In this document: piece after piece, positions 51,234 to 59,571 of the stretch
Position numbering within the stretch: position 1 is the first letter of the stretch
Layout of the letters: every line of letters begins with the position of its first letter
NCBI GenBank assembly: GCA_031271815.1
Contig: JAISVA010000017.1
Location: 1 to 64,000, forward strand
Direction of reading: 5' to 3'
Source of the DNA: Prevotellaceae bacterium
Lineage (GTDB): Bacteria; Bacteroidota; Bacteroidia; Bacteroidales; Paludibacteraceae
DNA: 64,000 nucleotides
Made by a program: the position numbers and the translations under genes
The notes under the pieces: model-generated
What the model was told of the DNA's origin: nothing
Seen by the model: only the letters and a program-made list of their open reading frames with translations
Database searches by the model: none

Positions 51234-51971
51234 ATGGAAATAATATATTTGGAAGAGACCAATTCTACCAACTGTTACATGAACCAACTTCTAACTGAAA
51301 AAAAAAGGGTAGAAGAGGGAACGCTTGTTTGGACAGGTTTTCAGACGGCAGGGCGCGGGCAAAGTCAGAATAAATGGGAATCGGAGAAAAATAAAAATCT
51401 GACATTCAGTTTATTGCTTTTGCCCGATTTTATCCATGTAGCCGATCAGTTTCTCTTGTCACAGATCGCAGCGTTGGGAGTTGTCGATTTTCTCTCTTCT
51501 TTTTGCGGGTTGACGGATTTGTCGATCAAATGGTCAAATGACATCTACTGGCGAGACAAAAAAATCGGTGGAATGCTGATTGAAAACCTGCTTTCCGGTC
51601 ATTCCATATCGCATACAATTCTGGGAATAGGAATCAATGTAAATCAAATCAAGTTTGAAAGTGATGCGCCTAATCCTGTTTCGGTCAGGCAAATTAACGG
51701 AACCGGTTACGAGTTGAATTTGGCTGTAATTGAGGTCAGAAAGGCAATTTTAAGCCGGTATATGCAACTTTTACGCGATGAAAAGGCACAAATTCGAAAA
51801 GATTACTTCAATTGCCTCTATCGCAGGAAAGGTTATTTCGGCTATAAGGATAATTCGGGCGAATTCTCAGCCCGTATCAAAGATATATACAATAACGGAC
51901 TGCTCGTATTGGAAACCGGTAACGGCGAAGAGCGTGTTTATGCTTTCAAAGAAGTTTCGTTTATTTTGTAA
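51234..51971 (+). CDS. birA: Biotin-[acetyl-CoA carboxylase] ligase
   Basis: 245 residues from ATG 51234; the frame from 51210 adds eight residues without a good start. This is the short form without the DNA-binding domain, so it is only a ligase and not the repressor. The biotinyl-AMP motif is 'WTGFQTAGRGQSQNKWESEK'; then 'LSIKWSNDIYWRDKKIGGML' with the catalytic Lys and 'ILGIGINVNQIKF'. The C-terminal SH3-like domain is at ~200-245. It attaches biotin to carboxylase carrier proteins. Single gene after cysE. Confidence 0.93.
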   Translation: MEIIYLEETNSTNCYMNQLLTEKKRVEEGTLVWTGFQTAGRGQSQNKWESEKNKNLTFSLLLLPDFIHVADQFLLSQIAALGVVDFLSSFCGLTDLSIKWSNDIYWRDKKIGGMLIENLLSGHSISHTILGIGINVNQIKFESDAPNPVSVRQINGTGYELNLAVIEVRKAILSRYMQLLRDEKAQIRKDYFNCLYRRKGYFGYKDNSGEFSARIKDIYNNGLLVLETGNGEERVYAFKEVSFIL

Positions 51972-52058
51972 AACCTCATTTTAACTGCGAAACAGCATCA
52001 ACAATAATTTGGAATTGTTTGAGTCCCTGTTTAGGATTGTAAATTGATAAAATAAAAA

Positions 52059-52214
52059 AGAAACTGTCTCAAAAAACACAGAAGACACAGATAACACGGA
52101 TTTTCACAGAAAACAAATGAACAGAAATTTTATATAAAACTAATTATCAGCGATATAAAAATCAGCGTTCATCCGTGTTATCTGCGTTCAAAAAGACTTT
52201 TGAGACAGTCTCTT
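52059..52214. repeat. Family-1 palindromic repeat, copy 6
   Basis: Ends 'AAACTGTCTCAAAA' and 'CTTTTGAGACAGTCTC', blocks 'GACACAGATAACACGGATTT' and 'TCATCCGTGTTATCTGCGTT', core 'ATAAAACTAATTATCAGCGA'. It lies between the convergent birA and mdh genes. Confidence 0.88.
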
Positions 52215-52236
52215 TAAAAAGCAGGAAAAGGTTTTA

Positions 52237-53178
52237 TTAAACCAATTTCATTTCAACCAACACGTCGTTTGTAGCACGCACTGCAGCCGCGCTTTTCTCG
52301 AACAATGCTTTTTCTTCCGCATTCAAGTTTACATCAACGATTTTTTCCATACCGTTGCGTCCGATGATAGCCGGAACACCGATGCAAATATTGTTTTGCC
52401 CGTATTCGCCATCAAGAGCTACGCAGGAAGGAATCATTTTCTTTTGATCTTTGATGATCGATTCAACTACGAAAGAAGCGGCAGCTCCAGGAGCCATCCA
52501 AGCCGAAGTTCCAAGCAAGCCCGTAAGAGTAGCGCCGCCAACCATGGTTGATTTTACTACGTCGTCAAGAGCTTCCTTGCTCAACAACTGGCTAACGGGA
52601 ATTCCTTTATATGTGGCCAAACGCGCCAACGGGATCATGGTTGTGTCGCCGTGTCCGCCGATTACAATTCCTTCTACCTCGTTTGCATTGCATTTCAATG
52701 CCTGGCTCAAGAAATATTTGAAGCGTGAACTGTCAAGTGCGCCACCCATGCCAATGATACGGTTTTTAGGCAATCCCAAGCTTTTAAGAGCCAAATAAGT
52801 CATAGTGTCCATCGGGTTGGATACCACAATGATAATGGCGTTTGGCGAGTTTTTCAAAATGCTTTCAGCTACGCTCTTTACAATTCCGGCATTCACTCCG
52901 ATCAGCTCTTCACGGGTCATACCCGGTTTGCGCGGAATACCTGATGTGATTACAACAACGTCAGAATTAGCTGTTTTGCTGTAATCGTTTGTGCAGCCTG
53001 TTACAACCGTATCAAAACCGATCAGCTGAGCGGTTTGCATAATATCCATAGCTTTTCCTTCGGCTACGCCTTCTTTTACATCAAGCAAAACTACTTCGTT
53101 TGCTACTTCATTCAATGCGAGGACATTGGCACATGTGGCGCCTACATTTCCGGCGCCTACGACTGTTACTTTTGACAT
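52237..53178 (-). CDS. mdh: Malate dehydrogenase
   Basis: 313 residues. LDH-like MDH: NAD-binding 'VTVVGAGNVGATCANVLALN', Asp for NAD at 'VVLLDVKEG', substrate Arg in 'GIPRKPGMTREELIGVNAGI', 'VVSNPMDTMTYLALKSLGLP', and the catalytic His in 'GIVIGGHGDTTMIPLARLAT'. It interconverts malate and oxaloacetate; in Bacteroidales it serves the reductive branch to succinate. It is transcribed alone from a -7 box on the minus strand at 53245-53238. Confidence 0.96.
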   Translation of the reverse strand: MSKVTVVGAGNVGATCANVLALNEVANEVVLLDVKEGVAEGKAMDIMQTAQLIGFDTVVTGCTNDYSKTANSDVVVITSGIPRKPGMTREELIGVNAGIVKSVAESILKNSPNAIIIVVSNPMDTMTYLALKSLGLPKNRIIGMGGALDSSRFKYFLSQALKCNANEVEGIVIGGHGDTTMIPLARLATYKGIPVSQLLSKEALDDVVKSTMVGGATLTGLLGTSAWMAPGAAASFVVESIIKDQKKMIPSCVALDGEYGQNNICIGVPAIIGRNGMEKIVDVNLNAEEKALFEKSAAAVRATNDVLVEMKLV

Positions 53179-53541
53179 AATAATAAATTTGTTAGTATTA
53201 TAATAAAATATTTATCTTCTGTTTTTTTAAAGCCACACAAAATTACAATTATTTCGGATTTGTAAAAATTTTAGCCGGATCTTTTTTGAAGCGTTATGAA
53301 AAAATATATGCTAATCCATATTACTGCCGCCAATGCCAACGTCAGGAATTTTATGAGGTAACGTATTAAATAGTCCGCGAATTGCACGAATTAAAACGAA
53401 ATTACTTAATTTGTTAAATTGCAGGTTATAGATAATTCAACTATATAACTTCGCGTTAATTCATACAATCCGCTGACAAAATTTCTTCCAAGGCAGATTC
53501 GTATTATTTTTATTTAGTGGTAATGAAGGATAAACATTTGA
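53179..53541. other. mdh promoter and a family-2 repeat
   Basis: TAATTTTG on the minus strand (53245-53238) fits the mdh -7 box, 60 bp before its ATG. At 53370-53500 lies a family-2 copy ('CCGCGAATTGCACGAATTAA' left, 'GTTAATTCATACAATCCGC' right, decayed end 'AAGGCAGATTC'). Confidence 0.6.
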
Positions 53542-54192
53542 TCAAATGATAATTCCATCCTGCATCCGGATAACCCGGTCGGAAATTGAAGCAAGCTCTT
53601 TATCGTGTGTAACGATGACCAGCGTCTGATTGAATTTGTCCCGCAATTCAAAAAACAGGCGATGCAGCTCTTCCTTGTTTTTCGAGTCGAGGCTACCGGA
53701 GGGCTCGTCGGCCAAAATCACATCCGGCTTGTTTATCAGCGCCCTTGCTACGGCGACGCGCTGTTTTTCTCCGCCCGACAGTTCGTTGGGCTTATGTTGG
53801 GCGCGCTCGGCTATTTTCAAGAAGGAGAGCAGCTCCATTGCGCGTGTTTCAGCCTCTTTTTTGCCGGTTTTGGCAATGAACGCCGGAATCATCACATTTT
53901 CCAACGCACTGAATTCGGGCAGCAGCTGGTGAAATTGAAAAACAAAACCGATGTGCTGATTCCGGAATTTGGCAAGCGCATTTTCGGGTAAGTCAAAAAC
54001 AGGCGTTTCGTTGATTTTTACCAAGCCCGAATCCGGCTTGTCTAATGTGCCGATGATTTGCAGCAAAGTCGTTTTTCCGGCTCCGCTTGGTCCGACAATG
54101 GAAACGATTTCTCCCTTGCTGATTTCCAAACCGACATTTTTCAGCACCTTCAAATCTCCGAAACTTTTATTTATGTTGACCGCTTTTATCAT
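53542..54192 (-). CDS. lolD: ABC transporter ATPase LolD-type
   Basis: 216 residues. Walker A 'GPSGAGKTT' at 34-42, Q-loop '[20 protein letters not shown]', ABC signature '[20 protein letters not shown]', Walker B '[13 protein letters not shown]', H-loop '[12 protein letters not shown]'. It belongs to the MacB/LolD/FtsE group; LolD drives release of outer-membrane lipoproteins from the inner membrane with LolCE, which are not in the window. It starts 5 bp after cdaA ends and is probably cotranscribed with it. Confidence 0.88.
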   Translation of the reverse strand: MIKAVNINKSFGDLKVLKNVGLEISKGEIVSIVGPSGAGKTTLLQIIGTLDKPDSGLVKINETPVFDLPENALAKFRNQHIGFVFQFHQLLPEFSALENVMIPAFIAKTGKKEAETRAMELLSFLKIAERAQHKPNELSGGEKQRVAVARALINKPDVILADEPSGSLDSKNKEELHRLFFELRDKFNQTLVIVTHDKELASISDRVIRMQDGIII

Positions 54193-54197
54193 TTCTT

Positions 54198-54965
54198 TTA
54201 TTTTTTGGATGAAAGGATTTTTTCCAGCTCTTCGGGCGTGAGATTGAGTTTGAGATGTCCTTTTTCGGCTATGGATATTCTTCCCGTTTCTTCGGATACA
54301 ATAATCGCTTTGGCATCCGTCTTTTCGGATATTCCAAGTGCAGCCCGGTGACGAAGACCCAGTTCTTTCGGAATATCCATACTGTGCGTTACCGGAAGGA
54401 TACAGCCGACAGCGATAATTTTATTGTCGGCAATAACCATTGCTCCGTCGTGCAAAGGCGAATTTTTGAAGAAAATATTTTCGATCAGTCGCGAGTTAAT
54501 GTTGGCATGAATCATATCTCCCGTTATTTCGATGCTGGTCAGGCTTATTTCACCTTTAATAATAATCAATGCGCCGACCTTTTCTTTCGCCATATTTTTA
54601 CATGCAATAACAATTTGCATAATTTCGCTGTCGATAATCTCCTCTTTTTTATTCAAGAATATTTTTCCCAAAAAGCGTGTAATGAAATTATTTTGCGAAC
54701 CTATTTTAGTAAAAAAATGCCGTATTTCGTCCTGGAAAAGCACAATCAATCCGATAACCCCCACGTTAACAATCTGGTTCATGATGGCGCCAAGCAGCTG
54801 CATTTGAAAAATAAATGTAACCGTAAGCCAGATCACGACAAAAATCAGGATGCCGATAAAAATACGGATAGCTGTTGTTCCGCTAAGTGATTTATATGTT
54901 TTATAAAGCAGATATGCTACTAAAACAATATCTATTATATCTATTAATCTGATTTCGAATCGCAT
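54198..54965 (-). CDS. cdaA: Diadenylate cyclase CdaA
   Basis: 255 residues. Three N-terminal membrane helices (about 10-25, 33-53, 60-78), then the DAC domain with the two catalytic motifs: DGA at 173-175 in '[15 protein letters not shown]' and RHR at 205-207 in '[20 protein letters not shown]'. It joins two ATP into the second messenger c-di-AMP, which controls potassium and osmotic balance. folP upstream and lolD downstream on the same strand is the usual Bacteroidota order. Confidence 0.95.
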   Translation of the reverse strand: MRFEIRLIDIIDIVLVAYLLYKTYKSLSGTTAIRIFIGILIFVVIWLTVTFIFQMQLLGAIMNQIVNVGVIGLIVLFQDEIRHFFTKIGSQNNFITRFLGKIFLNKKEEIIDSEIMQIVIACKNMAKEKVGALIIIKGEISLTSIEITGDMIHANINSRLIENIFFKNSPLHDGAMVIADNKIIAVGCILPVTHSMDIPKELGLRHRAALGISEKTDAKAIIVSEETGRISIAEKGHLKLNLTPEELEKILSSKK

Positions 54966-54983
54966 AATTTATTTTTATAAAAG

Positions 54984-55054
54984 TTCAAAAATTCAAGAGC
55001 TCAACGTTCAATTTTCGCTCCGTTTTTCAAACATTAAACTTTTGAATTTTTGAA
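54984..55054. repeat. Small palindrome reading into the folP 3' end
   Basis: TTCAAAAATTCAA (54984-54996) is the exact inverse of TTGAATTTTTGAA (55042-55054). The right arm lies inside the folP frame and codes for the last residues 'FKNSKV', so the C-terminal tail of FolP probably comes from the repeat. Confidence 0.6.
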
Positions 55055-55894
55055 ATCTTGAACATTAAACTCCTTAAACTTCTCATATATCTTAACCGCC
55101 TCTACCGCCTCTTTTACATCATGAACGCGCAATATATCGGCTCCTTGCGTCAATGCAAGCATATTCAGCGCAGTTGTTCCGTTCAAGCTTTCACCGGGCG
55201 TCGCGTCAAGCAGTTGCCAAATCATTCTTTTTCTTGATACGCCCGCCAGAACCGGAAGTCCGAATTGCGAAAACAGGTTCATCTTTGCCAGCAATTCATA
55301 GTTTTGATCCAGCGTTTTTGCAAAACCAAAACCGGGGTCCAAGATAATATCGTTCACTCCCAGTTGCTTTAGCCTGTTCACTTTCTCTGCAAAATAAAGA
55401 AAAATTTCCGGGATAAAGTCTACATAATCCGTATTTTGTTGCATCGTTTGAGGATTTCCCTTCATGTGCATTAATATATAAGGTACTTTCAGGTTTGCAA
55501 CCGTTTCAAACATCCGGTCGTCCAACTCTCCACCCGAAATGTCATTCACAATGGCAGCACCGAAATCGCTGACGGCAATTCGCGCTACGTCGGCCCGGAA
55601 AGTGTCAACGGAAACCGGCACTTCGGGAAAATTTTCCCGGATGATTTCCAGCGCAAGGATAATCCGGTCAAGTTCCTCTTCTGCCGTTACTTCTTTTGCT
55701 CCCGGGCGGGTAGAATATCCGCCTGCATCAATTATTTTTCCTCCCTGCCGGACGATTTCTTCTACTCTGTAGCGGATTTTATCCGCAGTTTGACATCTGC
55801 TGCCCTCAAAAAAGGAATCGGGAGTAATATTGAGGATTCCCATCACAATCGGAGAGGAAAAATCAATTAAATAGCCACTTAAGTTGATTAACAT
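55034..55894 (-). CDS. folP: Dihydropteroate synthase
   Basis: 286 residues. Pterin-binding TIM barrel: 'PIVMGILNITPDSFFEGSRC', 'GGKIIDAGGYSTRPGAKEVT' (the Asp-x-Gly-x-x-S/T-x-R-P-G motif), 'VSVDTFRADVARIAV', 'AIVNDISGGELDD', 'YILMHMKGNPQTMQ', and 'LDPGFGFAKTLDQNYELLAK'. It joins 6-hydroxymethyl-dihydropterin-PP with p-aminobenzoate and is the sulfonamide target. The C-terminal tail ('FNVQDFKNSKV') lies in a palindrome and is not conserved. Upstream of cdaA. Confidence 0.96.
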   Translation of the reverse strand: MLINLSGYLIDFSSPIVMGILNITPDSFFEGSRCQTADKIRYRVEEIVRQGGKIIDAGGYSTRPGAKEVTAEEELDRIILALEIIRENFPEVPVSVDTFRADVARIAVSDFGAAIVNDISGGELDDRMFETVANLKVPYILMHMKGNPQTMQQNTDYVDFIPEIFLYFAEKVNRLKQLGVNDIILDPGFGFAKTLDQNYELLAKMNLFSQFGLPVLAGVSRKRMIWQLLDATPGESLNGTTALNMLALTQGADILRVHDVKEAVEAVKIYEKFKEFNVQDFKNSKV

Positions 55895-55946
55895 TCTTTA
55901 AAATTGAATCATTATTAAAAATAACTAAAAAAATATTGCGAAAAAG

Positions 55947-55977
55947 TTTCTACAAAAATAGAAAATATATATCTTTG
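55947..55977 (+). promoter_or_regulatory. Probable promoter of gldJ
   Basis: TATCTTTG at 55970-55977 is a perfect -7 box; TTTC at 55947-55950, 19 bp upstream, is a one-mismatch -33 box. The 5' leader would be about 130 bases. Confidence 0.55.
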
Positions 55978-56113
55978 TTCGCTGCTTTGTAAAAATAAAA
56001 AAATACGGTTTTCACGATTTAGCACAATAAAACGACAAAAAAAAGGTTATACTTTTAATCATTAAACGTAAAAAAATAAAAAATAATAACATCTTATATT
56101 CATAATTAGTACT

Positions 56114-57673
56114 ATGAGACACTTAAAGCTTTTTAAACCGGCAATATTATTAATGATTCTTGCGGCATCATTGGTGTCGTGCGGAGGAGGCAAAAAACTG
56201 AAAGATTCCAAAGAATCAAACACTACGGGTTGGACATACAATGACAAGAAAAACGGAGGCTTCCAAGTTGCCAAGGATTATAAACAGGATATTCCTACAG
56301 GGATGGTTTTTGTGCAAGGCGGAACATTTACGATGGGACGTGTGATCGAGGATGTAGTCGGCGATTGGAATAATATCCCGAGACGGGTTACCGTTGCATC
56401 TTTCTATATGGACCAATATGAGATAAGAAACCTTGACTGGAGGGAATATTTGTACTGGATGAGCAACGTATTCCATAACAATCCGGAATTTATCGAAAGA
56501 GCCTTTCCCGACACATTAGTATGGAGAGAAGAGATGGCATACAATGAGCCGTATTTGGATTTTTATTTTACACACGTTGCTTATAACCAATATCCGGTAG
56601 TGGGAGTTAGTTGGGAGCAAGCTTTTGATTATTGCATCTGGCGTACAGATCGTGTGAATGAAGGTCGATTAGTAAAAAGGGGAGTAATTAAACTTCCTGA
56701 TTTCCAATCGTTAAGAGGAAATACGGATGCTAATGACATTGCTCAGAATCAAGTATTCAATACTCCGAAATATTTAGGTAAAGCGGATTTCCAGCCGGAA
56801 AACGGTAAAAAACCGGTAAAAGATGCATTTGGAAATGTAAGAAAAACAAATATGTCCGACGGTTATTTATTGCCGAAGTATCGCCTCCCGACCGAAGCTG
56901 AGTGGGAATATGCCGCTTATGGTACTCAAACAGTGAAAAACGAGGAAAATTACGAAGAAAGAAAGATTTACCCTTGGTTCGGACATCAAATGAGAAATCC
57001 GGAGAAAAAATACAGAGGACAAATGATGGCTAACTTCGTTCGCGGACGAGGAGATATGATGGGTATGGGCGGTCAATTGAATGACCACGCCACGATTACA
57101 GCTCCGGTAGATGCTTATTGGCCGAATGAATTCGGATTGTATAACATGGCAGGAAACGTAAACGAATGGGTATTGGATGTTTACCGTGTATTGAATAGCG
57201 ATGAAGTACAAGAGTATAACCCATTCCGTGGTAATGAGTATGTTTCTCCTGTATTTACGGAAAGCACGGTAGATGGAAAAAATGTAAAAGTTCCGCAAAT
57301 TGACAGTTTAGGTCGCGTTATTTTTGCTATTCCGGCAGACAAAGCCGAAGATATGGACAAATATTCCCAATTGGATGTTCGTAATTACAAGGATGGAGAC
57401 CCATCGAGCGCCTTGAACAGAAATAACTGGTTGGAAGTGGTAGATCCGGACGTTGCAACAGCAAAGCTGTATAATCCGGACACAGACAAAGAAGGTTATT
57501 TGACGTCTCAAGTCTCTAACACAACCAGAGTTTTCAAAGGCGGATCGTGGAAAGACCGTGCCTACTGGTTGAATCCGGGACAAAGACGATTCCTCGAACA
57601 GGCTGAATCTCGTAGCGACATCGGTTTCCGTTGTGCAATGAGTAAAGTAGGTCCGGAAGATGATCACAGATAA
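56114..57673 (+). CDS. gldJ: GldJ-like SUMF1-domain lipoprotein (T9SS/gliding)
   Basis: 519 residues. Lipobox 'SLVSC' (Cys near 24) then 'GGGKKLKDSKE'. The formylglycine-generating-enzyme-like fold is clear: 'TGMVFVQGGTFTMGR', 'ASFYMDQYEIRNLDWREYLY', 'YPVVGVSWEQAFDYCIWRTD', 'YRLPTEAEWEYAAYG', 'EFGLYNMAGNVNEWVLDVYR', 'FKGGSWKDRAYWLNPGQRRF', 'SDIGFRCAM'. GldJ and GldK/PorK share this fold and build the outer ring of the T9SS. No porL/M/N genes follow, but murF does, an order also known for gldJ in Flavobacterium, so GldJ is preferred over PorK. Confidence 0.85.
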   Translation: MRHLKLFKPAILLMILAASLVSCGGGKKLKDSKESNTTGWTYNDKKNGGFQVAKDYKQDIPTGMVFVQGGTFTMGRVIEDVVGDWNNIPRRVTVASFYMDQYEIRNLDWREYLYWMSNVFHNNPEFIERAFPDTLVWREEMAYNEPYLDFYFTHVAYNQYPVVGVSWEQAFDYCIWRTDRVNEGRLVKRGVIKLPDFQSLRGNTDANDIAQNQVFNTPKYLGKADFQPENGKKPVKDAFGNVRKTNMSDGYLLPKYRLPTEAEWEYAAYGTQTVKNEENYEERKIYPWFGHQMRNPEKKYRGQMMANFVRGRGDMMGMGGQLNDHATITAPVDAYWPNEFGLYNMAGNVNEWVLDVYRVLNSDEVQEYNPFRGNEYVSPVFTESTVDGKNVKVPQIDSLGRVIFAIPADKAEDMDKYSQLDVRNYKDGDPSSALNRNNWLEVVDPDVATAKLYNPDTDKEGYLTSQVSNTTRVFKGGSWKDRAYWLNPGQRRFLEQAESRSDIGFRCAMSKVGPEDDHR

Positions 57674-57695
57674 TATATTTCATTCGATATACATC

Positions 57696-57725
57696 AAAAA
57701 AAGCCCCCTTTTCGGGGCTTTTTTT
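57696..57725 (+). terminator. Intrinsic terminator after gldJ
   Basis: AAAAAAAGCCCC (57696-57707) and GGGGCTTTTTTT (57714-57725) pair around a short loop. Classic stem with T tract, 22 bp after the gldJ stop. Confidence 0.9.
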
Positions 57726-57744
57726 GTAGCTAATTTATGACAAA

Positions 57745-59013
57745 ATGAACGTTGACAGTATTTATTCTTTATTCTTAAAACATCCACAGGTTACGACAGA
57801 CAGTCGTAACTGTCCCGCAGGATCTATTTTCTTTGCGTTAAAGGGAGATTCGTTTAACGGAAATTTATTTGCACACGATGCAATTAAAAAAGGTTGCAGC
57901 TATGCCTTTGTCGATGAAAAGGAATTTGCTGATGATAAAAATATATTTTACGTGTCCAATTCGTTGGAAACGCTACAGCAGCTTGCTCGAAAACATCGCG
58001 AAACGCTGGGTATTCCGGTAATCGGAATTACCGGTACAAACGGAAAGACCACCACCAAAGAGCTGATTGCCTCCGTGCTGCAACAAAAATACCGGGTTCT
58101 TTATACACAAGGCAACTTGAATAATCACATAGGCGTGCCGCTAACATTGTTAAGATTGACAAAAGAAGACGAATTAGCGGTTATTGAAATGGGCGCAAAC
58201 CACCGGGGCGAAATAAAAGAGTTAGTAAATATCGCCTTGCCCGATTATGGTTTGATAACCAATATCGGGAAAGCACACCTGGAAGGTTTCGGTTCTTTTG
58301 AAGGAGTGATAAAAACAAAAGGCGAATTATACGATTTTCTTCGAGAACATCATAAGAAGGCGTTTGTTAATCAGGATAATGATATATTGTCTTCTATGTC
58401 AGATGGTTTGGATAAAATCAATTATGGTGCGAATGGTGGATCTATAAGAGGTAAAATATTGCATTCGGAGCCCTGCCTGTCTGTTGAATGGAATAACCAC
58501 GCGATACACACCCGGTTGATTGGTGCATATAATTTTGAAAATGTTTTGGCAGCCATAGCCGTCGGAACTTATTTTGAGGTGACGGATGATAAAATCGTGG
58601 AAGCGCTGGAAGCATATATCCCTCAAAATAACCGTTCGCAATTTAAAGTGACACAAAAAAATAAACTGATCATTGACGCATATAATGCAAATCCGACAAG
58701 CATGAAGGCATCCCTTTCCAATTTCTTCCAAATGTCTTTTCCTGCTAAAATCGTTATTTTGGGAGACATGAAAGAGTTGGGCGAGCAGAGCGGGGCGGAA
58801 CACCGGGCAATTGTGGATTTGCTCTCCAAATCTTCGTTGAAAGATGTTTTTTTGATCGGACCCTGTTTCAAGCAGATAACCACCTCTTTCCATACCTATA
58901 ACGATACCGGCGAGTTTTTGCAATGGTTGCAACAGCATCCGATACGGGATGCGGTAATACTGATCAAAGGCTCGAACAGTATGCATCTGATGAATGTGGT
59001 AGATTTTTTATAA
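57745..59013 (+). CDS. murF: UDP-MurNAc-tripeptide D-Ala-D-Ala ligase
   Basis: 422 residues. N-terminal UDP-binding 'QVTTDSRNCPAGSIFFALKG', ATP loop 'GITGTNGKTTTKELIASVLQ', 'GNLNNHIGVPLTLLRLTKED', 'EMGANHRGEIKELVNIALPD', 'NIGKAHLEGFGSFEGVIKTK', and the C-terminal domain 'LIIDAYNANPTSMKASLSNF' with 'VILGDMKELG'. It adds D-Ala-D-Ala to the peptidoglycan precursor in the cytoplasm. Placed 72 bp after gldJ with a terminator between, so it may rely on read-through or a weak promoter. Confidence 0.95.
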   Translation: MNVDSIYSLFLKHPQVTTDSRNCPAGSIFFALKGDSFNGNLFAHDAIKKGCSYAFVDEKEFADDKNIFYVSNSLETLQQLARKHRETLGIPVIGITGTNGKTTTKELIASVLQQKYRVLYTQGNLNNHIGVPLTLLRLTKEDELAVIEMGANHRGEIKELVNIALPDYGLITNIGKAHLEGFGSFEGVIKTKGELYDFLREHHKKAFVNQDNDILSSMSDGLDKINYGANGGSIRGKILHSEPCLSVEWNNHAIHTRLIGAYNFENVLAAIAVGTYFEVTDDKIVEALEAYIPQNNRSQFKVTQKNKLIIDAYNANPTSMKASLSNFFQMSFPAKIVILGDMKELGEQSGAEHRAIVDLLSKSSLKDVFLIGPCFKQITTSFHTYNDTGEFLQWLQQHPIRDAVILIKGSNSMHLMNVVDFL

Positions 59014-59025
59014 AAAGATTTTATT

Positions 59026-59415
59026 ATGACCGGAATATATGTAGCATTAGCATTTGTGATTCTCGTTGTTGTTTTCATCGGAATTGACTGTTGGCGGAAG
59101 AAAAATCATATTCCAACCGAAAAGCCATGTGAAGCAACGATCGAATGTTGCGGCACACATGCAATTTGTGAAAAGGGACTGCCGGCCAGGCAAGAGATAG
59201 AATATTATGATGATGAAGAGCTGGATATATTTGTCGGACGTGCCGGAAATTCATATAATGAAGAAGAAATCTGCCGGTTTAGTGATGTTTTTTATACCTT
59301 GAAAGAATACGATGTAAGCGGTTGGCTTAAAAGCCTCCAAATGCGAAATATCGAACTTCCCGAAAATCTTCGGGAAGAAGCGTTATTGATTGCGCGGGAG
59401 TTTAGACAGGGATAA
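59026..59415 (+). CDS. Small membrane-anchored protein of unknown function
   Basis: 129 residues. One N-terminal helix ('GIYVALAFVILVVVFIGIDC', residues 3-22), a Cys-rich stretch with four Cys ('CEATIECCGTHAIC'), an acidic segment 'EIEYYDDEELDIFVGRAG', and a C-terminal helical part 'VFYTLKEYDVSGWLKSLQMR'. It probably faces the cytoplasm. I recall similar short genes next to murF or dnaN in Bacteroidales, without assigned function. It follows murF by 12 bp and is likely cotranscribed. Confidence 0.65.
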   Translation: MTGIYVALAFVILVVVFIGIDCWRKKNHIPTEKPCEATIECCGTHAICEKGLPARQEIEYYDDEELDIFVGRAGNSYNEEEICRFSDVFYTLKEYDVSGWLKSLQMRNIELPENLREEALLIAREFRQG

Positions 59416-59523
59416 ATCCCGGCTGTTTGATTGAAATTCATGCAAGAAACAGGCAATAACGGAAATATCAAGTAATAACGTAAAAAAAGACCTTAAATAT
59501 TTTTCAAATATGAGGACCTTTTT

Positions 59524-59531
59524 TAATTTTG
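59524..59531 (+). promoter_or_regulatory. -7 box for dnaN
   Basis: TAATTTTG, 40 bp before the dnaN ATG; a TTTC at about the -33 position (59502-59505) is a weak partner with 18-bp spacing. Confidence 0.5.
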
Positions 59532-59571
59532 TGGATTCATTTCCGTAAAAAAATAATAAAATTAATATACA

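Noticed and set aside
56114..57673. True formylglycine-generating enzyme (sulfatase activator)
   Set aside because: The SUMF1 fold is present, but the lipobox, the murF neighbour and the long inserted segments fit GldJ/PorK; no sulfatase is near.
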